A stretch of DNA of 27,162 nucleotides from a virus. The stretch is from positions 1 through 27,162 of the IMG/VR virus record IMGVR_UViG_3300032011_004328; one strand, given 5' to 3'. The position numbers and the translations under genes are program-made. Positions within the stretch are counted from its first letter, which is position 1. The number at the start of each line of letters is the position of its first letter. Under the pieces are notes generated by a model. That model made no database searches. It was not told where the DNA came from and saw only the letters and a list, made by a program, of their open reading frames with translations. Positions 8,601 through 17,525 of the stretch are shown here, one piece after another.

Positions 8601-11600
8601 TGCCATTCCGAGATCACCTGTCGACACACTTCGTCCAGAAAGCATGCCCGCTAAAGCTGCAGCACTCTTTAGCTTCACTTGAGCTTCAGCGAGCCTTTCA
8701 TTCCTAAACTTTAAAGCATCTATGGCTACCGCCATTATTGTATCAAAATAATCTATCTTTCTACCCAAACTATCAAGTATCGGTAGATCAAATTGCATTT
8801 GAAGCTCAACAACATCATCCGAAGCCTTGCTATATCCAACCGGCAAAAGCTTCTTACCATCGGGATCAATTCTTATTTGAATCCTGCTGTTTGGCCCTGG
8901 TCTTATTCCTAACTGGTCATATTGATGGAATACTTCTTTTATTTTTCTTGCGAGTGATGCTATTGCGTCACCCTGAAGGCCTCCGGCACCTTCTTGGGAT
9001 AATCTCATAAGAACATCATAGCCTGTGCTTGCACCCGTTAGCTCATCATATGACACTTCAAATTTTCTATATTTAGGATCACCAGCGTTGTCTAAAATAA
9101 CCCGCCCCCTCTCGTCTTTCAATTCCGACCTAAACGTTATCGATACAACACTGCCATCATCGTTCCTATTGACATCAACTACCTCTCCAATTCCAGGAAC
9201 CTCATCGCCCTTTTTGCAATTAAGGCACATTCTAGCTGCATCTTCAGATAACAAATCTAGATCCCTTCTGCTTGGGGCAACCGGCCATGTATACTCAATA
9301 TAATCAGGCGAGGTATCCGGCCCCGTCTCCCTTGGAACGCTAGATATGTACTCACTTGACGAGCCGTCCTTCGATACCGGGTTTAGGCGACTCGCCTCAT
9401 CATATCGGCTCCTGTGCTGCAAGCCCCTTCCATTTGATATTACAAACGGATTATCTGAGTCAATTGCACCCGGATTATCATAAAACTCATTTATAGTGTC
9501 GATATGCCTTGAGTTTTCACCACCGGCTACTCCGGTAATAACATAAGTATTTTTTGGGTCAAAATTAGCTATTTCTGTAGGTTCACCTGTGGCGGCGGCT
9601 CTCGACGCCTGATACCATGTGTCTACAGCCTTGGACCCATCTGTCGTTATAAAAAATGCATCTACTGTGCCAGAAGAAGTGTATACGGATGTCGTTCTAT
9701 ATCTTATTATATCACCCTCTGCTAATTCCCCTGGGGCATCTTCAATCCCAGATCTTTGAAGGATTATTTTTTGTGCATCATCTAGCGGCTGGGTCTCGCC
9801 TACACCCAATATGTGATATACATATGTAAGCCCTCCCTCTTCAACCTCTACCTTAACTGAGGCCTGAGCGGGCCCAAATTGCATAGACTTAAGCTTTCCA
9901 GACCTAATTACGGCCCCCAAATACTGCCTTGTACTGGGGTCAACCATCCTTGTTAGATCACTATTTGAAAAGCCAGAAAGATTCTCAAGAGCATTTAGAC
10001 TTACATTTGTGCTCAACAAGCTATAAGTTCTTCCTCCATCACTAGAGCTTTTAAAGTTATATATTCTATATCCACCGTCAACTCCGGCCTCTATATCAAC
10101 TTGTAAAAATTTATTTTTACCAACATTAAGAGCTATAGACCTTACCTGTCCCGAATCCTCCACAAGATCGACTGAGCTTATCACGCCTCTTAGCCCGTCA
10201 ATAGCCGCTTCTTTATCTGCGGCAGTACTTTCTCCAACAATCTTCCCGACATAATCTTCTATGGGCTTAAAGCTTCTTCTTGAGGCTGCATCAAATAAAT
10301 TTGCAAAAAATGGATTATCCAGCTGTACATAAGAGTTTGCGGACAACTGCCTTTTTATATCTTTCAATATCCCGCAAAGCTCTTGGATGTTGTCATCCAT
10401 ATTCTTTGCGTGTGCAAATAAATTTTCAGCAGCACTATACTCATCTACGTATATGCCCGGGGAAACATTCCAATCTCTGGATATCTTATTGCCCCTACTG
10501 ATACTTTTTAGGTTAGGATATGCATCATTAGTTCTAAATGTAAAGATGTCGCCTGTCCCATGATCACGGAATTCTATTACTACCCCACCAGCATCATCAA
10601 ATGGATTCACGGATATAACTTCGCCATCTATATGCTCTCTGCCCTCTGATCTTAAATCAGGATGTCTCTTTCTCTTCTTTGGATTTAACACTACCCTTAG
10701 CTCATCACCGGCTCGGATTGGCCACACATCTTGATTGTCGCGCGGGTAAGATGCCGCGTCAAAGGCCCTATTCAGCGAAATTTCGGTTTCAAAACCAACA
10801 ATAGGTCTGCCAGTTTCGGCAAAATCCAGAAACCCATCTACATTTGTTATAGACACATTCCCCTCTAATCTGGCAGCAGGTTCTTCAATAATCACCTTCT
10901 CATTTCGACTCATGGCTTGAGCTTTCGTCCTTCTGTCGATTCCGTAACTAGGCAAATCAAAGCTACCCCTGCGATTTGTCTGGACAGAACGCCATACAAA
11001 CGCCACCTCTCGTGGGCCACTTGCGACCGGATCAGTAGTAAACACTATAGCGTCTACAGATACCACTGATCCCTCAGGAGTTTCTATCCCAAGCGCTTCA
11101 TCCCTATTTCTATAAATCCCTATCTTTTCTTTAGATATTCCGGCTCTAGACATATCATCTTCTGTCATGAGTCTGCCTTGCCTAGCAGCCTGCTCAAGTA
11201 TGTCCCTTTGCGCATCGCTATCAAGGCTTCTTAACCTTACAAGTGCTCCGCTACGTGCTCTGGCAAGATCAGAGTCCATTGGCTTCAACGAAAACACTCT
11301 AAATGGAGCCGGTTCGTCAGCGACAAGCGGCCTTAATGTCGAAGCTACAGCCTCAACCCGACCAACGCCAGGGGCTCCTACAACATCTGGCACATAAATA
11401 TCTAACTCATAATATGCTTTTGTGACGGCCGTTCCATCTTCCATTGTGCCACTTGACTCAAGCCCAATTCTAACCCTCCTATTAACCAAAACATCTGGTC
11501 TAAGAGCTCTCTGCTCATCCCCATACCATGCCTCCGGCATGGTATTGGGTCCGCCCTTGGCGGGTTCGTCTGCGTATGTAATATTCCACGGGGCCTCTTC

Positions 11601-14600
11601 AATACCCTCGTTTACAATATAAAGAGGGCCTTTGTGGCTATCAGCATCATTAGCATCTCCGATAACTCTTCTTAGCACAAATAGATTATATCCATCCACA
11701 TATGCTGCCACAATACTGTCATCGCTTTCTAACAACTCTTTTTTAACTCTATTGCTTAGCCTTGGAAGCCCCTCTATGCCTTCGGCAGAATCAAGAGTTT
11801 CGGCCCTCAATATATTTGGTCTGAAAACAAGAGCTCTTGGGTCATCAGCCATGCCTATATTAAAATCAAATAATTCATTTTTAAAATGAATCGTTGGAGT
11901 TAGCCCATATTCCTCTGCAATAGACCTTAAATCTTCGCTAGCCCTATATAGATTTGGATCCCTAATTGATGCGCTTGTTGTGTCCGAAGCAATATCGCCA
12001 CCCTCATCAATCAGTATTAGCCCATGTGGGTCACTAATAACCTCTAATTCGCTATTATCCTTTTTTACAACAAAGTGACTTCCCGGAACGCCATCTTCCC
12101 TGGGGATTGACCTAATAATAACGCCATCTTCATTCCAGTCTGGCATCCTAACTACGTCACCAACTCTATAATCATTAACAACTGCGCCGCCATCCGTGGC
12201 AATTGCGGTAGCTCGCACAGAGTCTTCTCCCGGAAGACCAGTCCAATGATCTATCTTAAAAATAATACTTGGATCTGGTGGCAATGGGTCATCCGGAGTA
12301 AAACCAATTCCTGGGCGGCCAAGTATCTTATATGAAAGTTCCTTCAAGACGCTGATATCTTCGACGGCAGTTACCAGCTCACCCTCATTTATAACTTTTG
12401 CGCCGGATCCATCACCGACAATAAACTGTATTTGAAATTGAGAGTAATACTCACTCCTTTCTCCACCTGGCCCTATCTTATAACCTATTGAGCCACCCTC
12501 GCTAACGGCCTTGCCATCTGGCCCAACCCTTCTTATATAAACGGGGTTCTCGCCGCCGATGCCAATTACTGCATCAAGAGCGCTCCTTTCTGCTTCGGAT
12601 AACGCACGCCTGCCTATACTATCCAACAGAATTGGTTTTCCAGCTGCATCATCACCATATGTAGATATTCCAACGGGAATTCCGTAGCTCCGAAGACCCA
12701 TCTCATTGTCCACAGTCAGTAACTCTTCTATATTAGTAATAGCCTTAGAGTCTGTAAGAGGCTTGTATTCAGAATTAGGATCTAGCTTATTAGCAACCAT
12801 TAGGGCATTATCATCTATTCTAAAGTAAAGATTGTCCAGGTGGCTAGAAGCTTCACTCAAAATATCAATTTTGCCGCTTTCATAAGATATATAGTAATTT
12901 CCATCAAGACCTTTGAATAAGGATACTGCTGGGTTGGGCTGTTCAGATACGCCTTTTAACAGATTAAGCAGCTGAATCTGAGCCTCTGACAGCCCTGATT
13001 CCGCAAGCAAGTTTTGCTTCACTCCTTTTTCTTCACTAAAAAGGAATTTTAAATTTATAGACCTGCTTGATGCTACGTTGTGCATTGATATAGCGGCAGT
13101 GGGTGCCGCACTTATTTTTGTGGAAACCTCTGCATCATCCACCCCCGCATCACGAGAGGCTCTTCTCATTCCGGCAATACTTATCGCCTCCTCTCTATTT
13201 GGATAAGGGCCGCTAAACTCTTGACTTACCCTGGACATAGTATCAATATGTTTTTGCCAAGCAGAACCTGTTACCCTCTGCATATGATTAGAAGCTTTTG
13301 GCAAATCACCTGCGGATGTCCCTAAGAAAACTCTAACCACCGTGTCCTGATGGTCTTTTAGTCTTGAATAAACAGCTATACTGACCGAATTACCTGTTAT
13401 ATTTGAAATTTGTATTGCAAGATTTCCCGTCAAAACATCTGATGCTACGGCCTCAAACCACTCATCCGTGCCCTCTATGGTATATAAAATCTTAGTATTT
13501 CTTAGCGGAGTGTCCCCATCACCATACACCACATAGGCGCCCTTATGTGTGCCAGGATCCTCGTATTTGGTTAAATTTGGAAGAGGACCGGATGATTTAT
13601 TGCCTATTTCCGCACCATCATCTATGCTTCTTCCATACATAATGTCATCTATGGCTTTGCCGTCGATTAAATCTACTACATCATCGGCACCAATCTCTGC
13701 CAGGTCCTCAATACGAGCAGCCGGGCTTTGATCGCCCTGTAGAGTCGGAATATCCCAGCCATCCCAGTCATCCCAGCGAATTTCACCACCGGGAAGATTA
13801 TGACCGGACGAAAGATCATAATCTGATACGACCTCATCCTGCCGACTCGGTACTATGACGGCGTCATCAAGAGATGGAGCAACGCCTCTTGTCTCAGAAC
13901 CTCTTTGGAAGAAGGCGAGCATATCCTCATCTTTATATAAATTGTAGAAACCGCCATCCTCAAGCCTATTTAATGTGGCCCCTACAGAATCCAGCTCGCC
14001 ATGCTTAATATCTTCTAATCTCACTCCATTAATTTCTATTTCTATATCATAGCGCTCCGCATGCGCCGCGTGAAGGTCAGTTATTGCGCGGGAAGCATGA
14101 GCGGACCATCCCTCACTATTCTGCTCTATTATCGCTCTAAGCCTCATGTCAACAGCATCAATTTGATCTATAAGGATAATGGCTTGTCTTTTTGTAATTC
14201 GACGATGCTTATAAAGATCTGCCACTACCCCCTGGAAGAGGGCAAGCTCTTGGGCCAAAGTACGAGCTAGGGATCCGTTTGAATAAAGATCCTGTCTCAC
14301 CCCGGACCCACCACGGCCAGCACGATTCATTTCGCCAATTAGATCCGTAAGACGCTCCATGGCCATGGACAAGGTTGCATTCGAAGTACCATTTTCGCGC
14401 TCCATAATAAACACTGGAGATGGTATATCCTCACCAACCAATGCCCTTCTTATATCAGGGTATGTCTCAAGGTACACACCTCCGGGCTTCATGTCTCCAT
14501 ATGTGATAGCATCGGGTCTTGCGGGCTCATTTGGCCTCCACCCAAAACCATCCATGGCCTTGCCATTATATTGCCCACTTATATAGTCTGCATGATTTAA

Positions 14601-17027
14601 TATAAAATATGCCTTAGCATCAGCCTTTTCTTGCCCATCAAGACTTCTGCCGAAAGCATTATTCATATATTTATCTACATAATTAAACTCCCGATCAAAA
14701 ACAGGCTCCAAATCCCTTGGGTATTTAGAATCATTTATTTTAGTAAGCAATGATGCTTCAAACAAGCTTTCTAAATCCTCTATTACTTTTCCGCTATCGT
14801 CCAGCACGAACCCTAAAGCTCCGCCCGGCAACTCAATCTTCCCTAGATCATAAAGAGCTTGCTTTAAAACTGCGACCCTATACTCGTCCAGCCTTTCAAT
14901 CAGAATGTCCGAAACCCTCCCTACACCATTTGGGCCGGCATTCAAAATATCATCAAGAACCCTAAGAGACTTAGAGTCATCAAATTTATCAATTACTTTT
15001 TTAGCGTCAGAGTACGCTATCCCAATCTTTTGATTAAGAGGCCTCGTTCCATGCATCGAGCTAACTATGGATTCTGTTATTTCATATCGCAACAATGTCT
15101 CTAAGCTTGAAAACCAATTTTCTCTATCAAGGCTGCCTTGATAATTATGAGCTCTAAACGACCCATTCATCGGACCCAAATCGCTATTTTTGCCTAGCGC
15201 CCTACCAAAGCCTGAAATGGATTCGTTATAGTTTATTATACGACGAGTGGGGCGCAAAACATCTGTTAGCTTGGCAACCTCCGCAACAGCATCCTCATAA
15301 GAAGCTGTACCTGGGCCAATACGAATATCTGCAAAATAACTACTTCTGGTACTAGGATGCAAGTCACCAACTGCCTTCATTTGAGTCTCAAGTAGCCTTA
15401 GCTGCTCCATCACCGATGACCTTGAAGTAAGGCCCAAAGAAAGCCTTTGCTGATCGGACAATCCCGCAGTAACCAAAAGAAGCTCAGCCTCTCTTAACTT
15501 AAGAAAAGCTTGCTTTAAGCTGTCGGGGGCCGCATCTGTCCCACCAGTCAAGATTTTTGCCAGCACCTTCGGTTCGCCTGCTCCATCTTTTATAGCACGA
15601 TATAAGCCGTACAACTCCCTATGAAGACCTCTATAGACAGAGGCCCCATTGTTGTCGTATTTGATTGGTATATCAGCTACAACTTGTGATAAAATCTCAT
15701 ACGCCGCAGACTCCAGCGTGGACTCGTCAAACGGGTCTAGCCCAGAGGCCTCCGATGAAAATCGAACCGTTACCCTATTGGGCCTATCCTCGACGGGGCC
15801 AAAGCCGGATAAATACCGCCCCATCGATTGTTCGACTACATCATCAAGCGATGCCGGAACTTCACCTGCAACCTCAGCAGTTTCGTCTGTAGTTTTGGCA
15901 GCACCCTCGGCACCTTCACCTGCAACCTCAGCAGTTTCGTCTGTAGTTTTGGCAGCACCCTCGGCACCTTCACCTGCAACCTCAGTAACTTCGTCTGTAG
16001 TTTTTGCAGCACCTTCGCCCGCAACCTCAGCAGCCTCGTCTGTAGTTTTAAGGTCGCCAAGCTCATCAAGGCGGCCCGCCGGAACGCCCGACTCAACTGG
16101 AGCGGCTACCGTAGTTGACCTATAAATCTTAGATTTTTGGAAAAGCCGTGCGGCAGAGGCTTCCGTCTCAAGGAATGCTTTTAAATAATCATCCTGATTT
16201 GAAAGAGGTCTTATTGGATTAGTAAATACGTCATTGTTTTTAAATGCATCAATTGCGACAAGCCACTCCTTCGCTATAAGTTCAGTCGGGCTGAAGTCAC
16301 CCAGGTCTCCGCTCTCGAAGTCATCAAGAAAGCGGCGCAATTTAGGCTTCTCAATGCCAATTGCTCCACCAATAGTCTTGTATTCATATCCGCCGCCATC
16401 TTTTATCAAAATAACGCTATTTTCATATTTATCAAGAATTAATCTGCATAACCCAATGAGCGCGTCGTCATCAAGATTCCCCGTCTCCGTTACCGTTCCG
16501 AATATTTCCCCGAGAGGATTAGTAAACCGCTCATTAGTCTTCAATAGACTATCAGCCATTAGAAACTTAGCAATTGCTCTAGAATTTTTTTGATGCCCAG
16601 TATAAGCTGCGGCCATGATAGGCCCTGCGTTTTTCGCGGGCTGTGACGTTCCAGACTTATCACCAAAACCCTCAGGGTAGAGCTTTAAGGACTTTGCTCT
16701 ATCTTCCATGTAAGCATTAAGCGCTTTTTCTAAGTCATCTAATGTAACTTCGCCACTCCCAAGGTCTAAAAATTTAACCTCAGGCTTAAGCTCAAATCCC
16801 TTAGCCTTTATGCCACTACGAAGCACCGTCTCAATGCTGCTAAGAGAATCTGCACCGCGAACAACTTTATATATATCGTCAACCGGGACCTTTGTCGTAG
16901 CAACAATTAAATCAATAATACCCGTTGGAGCTGCGGATTTAACAATATGCGGCTTGCTCTTTTGTAAAATCTTTACAAGCTCTTGCTCTATATCGCTATT
17001 TGCCCTGGAAACTGCGCGTATCTTCAT
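5658..17027 (-). CDS. Giant 3789-aa virion protein with C-terminal hydrophobic segments, candidate internal/ejected protein
   Basis: One uninterrupted frame of 3789 codons starts at ATG with AGGAG five bases upstream, two bases after the previous stop. No family is recognised. Residues 1-36 form a leader (helix DIEQELVKIL, then HIVKSAAPTG) shared with two neighbours. Residues 326-389 hold four acidic 18-residue repeats. The middle is a long series of soluble segments, including four stretches that begin with a Gly-Asp step and look like small SH3-like beta barrels (near 1618, 2100, 2432 and 2600; the last has CLNCKKGDEV). Near the C-terminus are hydrophobic stretches at about 3216-3253 and 3274-3296 that could cross a membrane. 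The C-terminal ~450 residues are acidic and end in a Pro/Lys-rich tail. By analogy with huge ejected proteins of podoviruses (T7 gp16, N4 virion RNA polymerase), delivery into the cell with the DNA is possible, but no polymerase or transglycosylase motif was found. It lies inside the head module, which favours a head location over a tail one. Confidence 0.9.
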   Translation of the reverse strand: MKIRAVSRANSDIEQELVKILQKSKPHIVKSAAPTGIIDLIVATTKVPVDDIYKVVRGADSLSSIETVLRSGIKAKGFELKPEVKFLDLGSGEVTLDDLEKALNAYMEDRAKSLKLYPEGFGDKSGTSQPAKNAGPIMAAAYTGHQKNSRAIAKFLMADSLLKTNERFTNPLGEIFGTVTETGNLDDDALIGLCRLILDKYENSVILIKDGGGYEYKTIGGAIGIEKPKLRRFLDDFESGDLGDFSPTELIAKEWLVAIDAFKNNDVFTNPIRPLSNQDDYLKAFLETEASAARLFQKSKIYRSTTVAAPVESGVPAGRLDELGDLKTTDEAAEVAGEGAAKTTDEVTEVAGEGAEGAAKTTDETAEVAGEGAEGAAKTTDETAEVAGEVPASLDDVVEQSMGRYLSGFGPVEDRPNRVTVRFSSEASGLDPFDESTLESAAYEILSQVVADIPIKYDNNGASVYRGLHRELYGLYRAIKDGAGEPKVLAKILTGGTDAAPDSLKQAFLKLREAELLLVTAGLSDQQRLSLGLTSRSSVMEQLRLLETQMKAVGDLHPSTRSSYFADIRIGPGTASYEDAVAEVAKLTDVLRPTRRIINYNESISGFGRALGKNSDLGPMNGSFRAHNYQGSLDRENWFSSLETLLRYEITESIVSSMHGTRPLNQKIGIAYSDAKKVIDKFDDSKSLRVLDDILNAGPNGVGRVSDILIERLDEYRVAVLKQALYDLGKIELPGGALGFVLDDSGKVIEDLESLFEASLLTKINDSKYPRDLEPVFDREFNYVDKYMNNAFGRSLDGQEKADAKAYFILNHADYISGQYNGKAMDGFGWRPNEPARPDAITYGDMKPGGVYLETYPDIRRALVGEDIPSPVFIMERENGTSNATLSMAMERLTDLIGEMNRAGRGGSGVRQDLYSNGSLARTLAQELALFQGVVADLYKHRRITKRQAIILIDQIDAVDMRLRAIIEQNSEGWSAHASRAITDLHAAHAERYDIEIEINGVRLEDIKHGELDSVGATLNRLEDGGFYNLYKDEDMLAFFQRGSETRGVAPSLDDAVIVPSRQDEVVSDYDLSSGHNLPGGEIRWDDWDGWDIPTLQGDQSPAARIEDLAEIGADDVVDLIDGKAIDDIMYGRSIDDGAEIGNKSSGPLPNLTKYEDPGTHKGAYVVYGDGDTPLRNTKILYTIEGTDEWFEAVASDVLTGNLAIQISNITGNSVSIAVYSRLKDHQDTVVRVFLGTSAGDLPKASNHMQRVTGSAWQKHIDTMSRVSQEFSGPYPNREEAISIAGMRRASRDAGVDDAEVSTKISAAPTAAISMHNVASSRSINLKFLFSEEKGVKQNLLAESGLSEAQIQLLNLLKGVSEQPNPAVSLFKGLDGNYYISYESGKIDILSEASSHLDNLYFRIDDNALMVANKLDPNSEYKPLTDSKAITNIEELLTVDNEMGLRSYGIPVGISTYGDDAAGKPILLDSIGRRALSEAERSALDAVIGIGGENPVYIRRVGPDGKAVSEGGSIGYKIGPGGERSEYYSQFQIQFIVGDGSGAKVINEGELVTAVEDISVLKELSYKILGRPGIGFTPDDPLPPDPSIIFKIDHWTGLPGEDSVRATAIATDGGAVVNDYRVGDVVRMPDWNEDGVIIRSIPREDGVPGSHFVVKKDNSELEVISDPHGLILIDEGGDIASDTTSASIRDPNLYRASEDLRSIAEEYGLTPTIHFKNELFDFNIGMADDPRALVFRPNILRAETLDSAEGIEGLPRLSNRVKKELLESDDSIVAAYVDGYNLFVLRRVIGDANDADSHKGPLYIVNEGIEEAPWNITYADEPAKGGPNTMPEAWYGDEQRALRPDVLVNRRVRIGLESSGTMEDGTAVTKAYYELDIYVPDVVGAPGVGRVEAVASTLRPLVADEPAPFRVFSLKPMDSDLARARSGALVRLRSLDSDAQRDILEQAARQGRLMTEDDMSRAGISKEKIGIYRNRDEALGIETPEGSVVSVDAIVFTTDPVASGPREVAFVWRSVQTNRRGSFDLPSYGIDRRTKAQAMSRNEKVIIEEPAARLEGNVSITNVDGFLDFAETGRPIVGFETEISLNRAFDAASYPRDNQDVWPIRAGDELRVVLNPKKRKRHPDLRSEGREHIDGEVISVNPFDDAGGVVIEFRDHGTGDIFTFRTNDAYPNLKSISRGNKISRDWNVSPGIYVDEYSAAENLFAHAKNMDDNIQELCGILKDIKRQLSANSYVQLDNPFFANLFDAASRRSFKPIEDYVGKIVGESTAADKEAAIDGLRGVISSVDLVEDSGQVRSIALNVGKNKFLQVDIEAGVDGGYRIYNFKSSSDGGRTYSLLSTNVSLNALENLSGFSNSDLTRMVDPSTRQYLGAVIRSGKLKSMQFGPAQASVKVEVEEGGLTYVYHILGVGETQPLDDAQKIILQRSGIEDAPGELAEGDIIRYRTTSVYTSSGTVDAFFITTDGSKAVDTWYQASRAAATGEPTEIANFDPKNTYVITGVAGGENSRHIDTINEFYDNPGAIDSDNPFVISNGRGLQHRSRYDEASRLNPVSKDGSSSEYISSVPRETGPDTSPDYIEYTWPVAPSRRDLDLLSEDAARMCLNCKKGDEVPGIGEVVDVNRNDDGSVVSITFRSELKDERGRVILDNAGDPKYRKFEVSYDELTGASTGYDVLMRLSQEGAGGLQGDAIASLARKIKEVFHQYDQLGIRPGPNSRIQIRIDPDGKKLLPVGYSKASDDVVELQMQFDLPILDSLGRKIDYFDTIMAVAIDALKFRNERLAEAQVKLKSAAALAGMLSGRSVSTGDLGMARQDFNLLRDLPSITGNPAKSGPDGKPMKGSFNPNRIPHEEAPYQSQEHALWKLLYGQPDDPGGAGVITLLQQINYHPRDNNYGFALLETYEYELINKFGKNLLTRYGAPAGMSGAEAAEHAKVVRSMFSAEGMFGKRPLMPQTEGGNPLKFGDQGKVADEDMVSYSDGVLKVGDATFDEFYRNLKELALMVDREVSSDVYTAVKAKASKPLSELVVLTTKKDDRAAKEFLLHNSHLPSPVRSALADSYKAATKKAMNDHRRIMTQNRKYHTDPDAQIPHQRAHEAPFGRGRDRWQGGYTGNKWADRTLDATQFLVNKGTDIGFEYMMGTRGNFAKGLLQVPGAAAENGVDGWLHTRSLAFGFWLDTKPFSWAGDRMPRYVRVLGAFEKGPLSLKGWSNLYESAEFGKRMAMLAFMGVHNTVSHIISINAAIITLPPWLMLKWMEHTSMLAFLKFFKMSGASTPEKVGYGMLGGWGIFCAYSAFRYVASDRTHRSTALRQKFAEYLLEGETGTQGIITRQDFPEGLKKFMVNLPMCAMTDALVMADDEVIKRNLQRQKDAISADMEADGDFDKELRKNVRAFVMAGVPESKGGDCTDDKSCYFPFADATNGVYIDTLVEMSLASTGFSDSHNIHLGLSSVASEDSMWWQNDVIDKEDLSAERINGLLADAVIADRVIVAYQGKLEELSWSGAGEISISDPKNTSYSTNDSLTYQQYVDAVEEYGIDGFEIAGGHDSLIPYGEDISIFHGHTKRIIKELKDPAERADNPTDDKRFYYNYTKCNHIEAEAANNDQRARGCSEEEKEEKFWDQTAEGEFTGMTSYQRAHMDDQLEILSGKLDGQMKRMLKHYRDNRSLLEGLADGHDALYDLLTDMVSPGAISLEERSQDPAFTSGEGEINLLWPLGIPGVDISTSDWFYPGDGYDAGFLGNPSLEALQTTEVDGSDSDAPPAKRPPAVRPEGNKTIVIQKGINRPVPPEKQDE
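15861..16052 (-). repeat. Four tandem 54-base repeats encoding acidic 18-residue units
   Basis: Two perfect 54-base copies (15861-15914 and 15915-15968) are followed by a third shortened to 45 bases (15969-16013) and a fourth, partial and diverged copy (16014-16052). They encode the pattern AAKTTDETAEVAGEGAEG at residues 326-389 of the giant protein. The unit is in frame and is Ala/Glu/Thr-rich, probably a flexible or helical spacer after an N-terminal domain. The identity of two copies points to recent duplication. Confidence 0.95.
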
Positions 17028-17029
17028 GC

Positions 17030-17461
17030 CTACTCCTCTTCAAGTATCTCATCTATAGTACGCTCTATCTTATAAGCAAGCTCGATTTCTCTCTTATCTG
17101 TGGCCTCTTTTAACAGGTCTCTTAGCCTAGCCACAACCTCCATTTCAGACGGGCCATCATCTGCATAATTTTCAACAGCATTTTCTTCAGATTCTTCGTC
17201 AGATTCTTCATCATACTCTACGACACCATCTTCTGCGGAGCTCAAAGTCTCCACGGCCCTATTTGCATCGTCAGTAGCTTCAGTGAGCTCTTTCATACTG
17301 TTTGTGGCCTTGTCAACCTCGTTCGTAGACTGAGTGATGTTGGATTTTTTTAGTATGGCCTCCAAAGATTCTATTGTAGACAAAACCTTCTTTTCAAGCT
17401 CCTGTGCAACCTCACTGTTATCCCATGCAGCCCTATCTTCCTTACTCCACTTAATGGTCAT
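17030..17461 (-). CDS. Acidic helical protein, unknown function
   Basis: The 143-aa product starts at ATG with AGGAG seven bases upstream and ends two bases before the giant gene, so the two are probably co-translated. It is strongly acidic and helical: residues 15-60 have coiled-coil character (EVAQELEKKV, then IESLEAILKK), a middle stretch is very rich in Asp/Glu/Ser (EYDEESDEESEEN), and residues 106-143 form two more helices ending LEEE. The helix EVAQELEKKV also fits the leader-helix pattern of three neighbours, but K[ST]A does not follow. An assembly chaperone or internal scaffold for the giant protein is possible from position and composition alone. Confidence 0.8.
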   Translation of the reverse strand: MTIKWSKEDRAAWDNSEVAQELEKKVLSTIESLEAILKKSNITQSTNEVDKATNSMKELTEATDDANRAVETLSSAEDGVVEYDEESDEESEENAVENYADDGPSEMEVVARLRDLLKEATDKREIELAYKIERTIDEILEEE

Positions 17462-17525
17462 TGTAAACTCCTAAAACATATATGTTTATCAAACTTAATT
17501 AAATTAATTAGTAGCATTTTAGAAT

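Noticed and set aside
9208-9231. Zinc finger in the giant protein (CLNCKK)
   Set aside because: Only one CxxC pair is present with no second Cys or His pair nearby, so a complete metal site cannot be supported.
15861-16052. CRISPR-like regular repeat
   Set aside because: The units are adjacent without spacers and keep the reading frame of a coding sequence.
15649-16125. Plus-strand open frame rich in Ser/Ala/Pro
   Set aside because: It is the antisense reading of the 54-base repeats in the giant gene, where repeats keep other frames open.
5658-17027. Virion RNA polymerase like that of phage N4
   Set aside because: The size would suit, but no T7-like polymerase motifs could be seen in the sequence.
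5658-17027. Tape measure protein
   Set aside because: The length is high, but the sequence lacks long helical heptad patterns and is mostly mixed soluble segments, and the gene lies in the head module beside the capsid gene.
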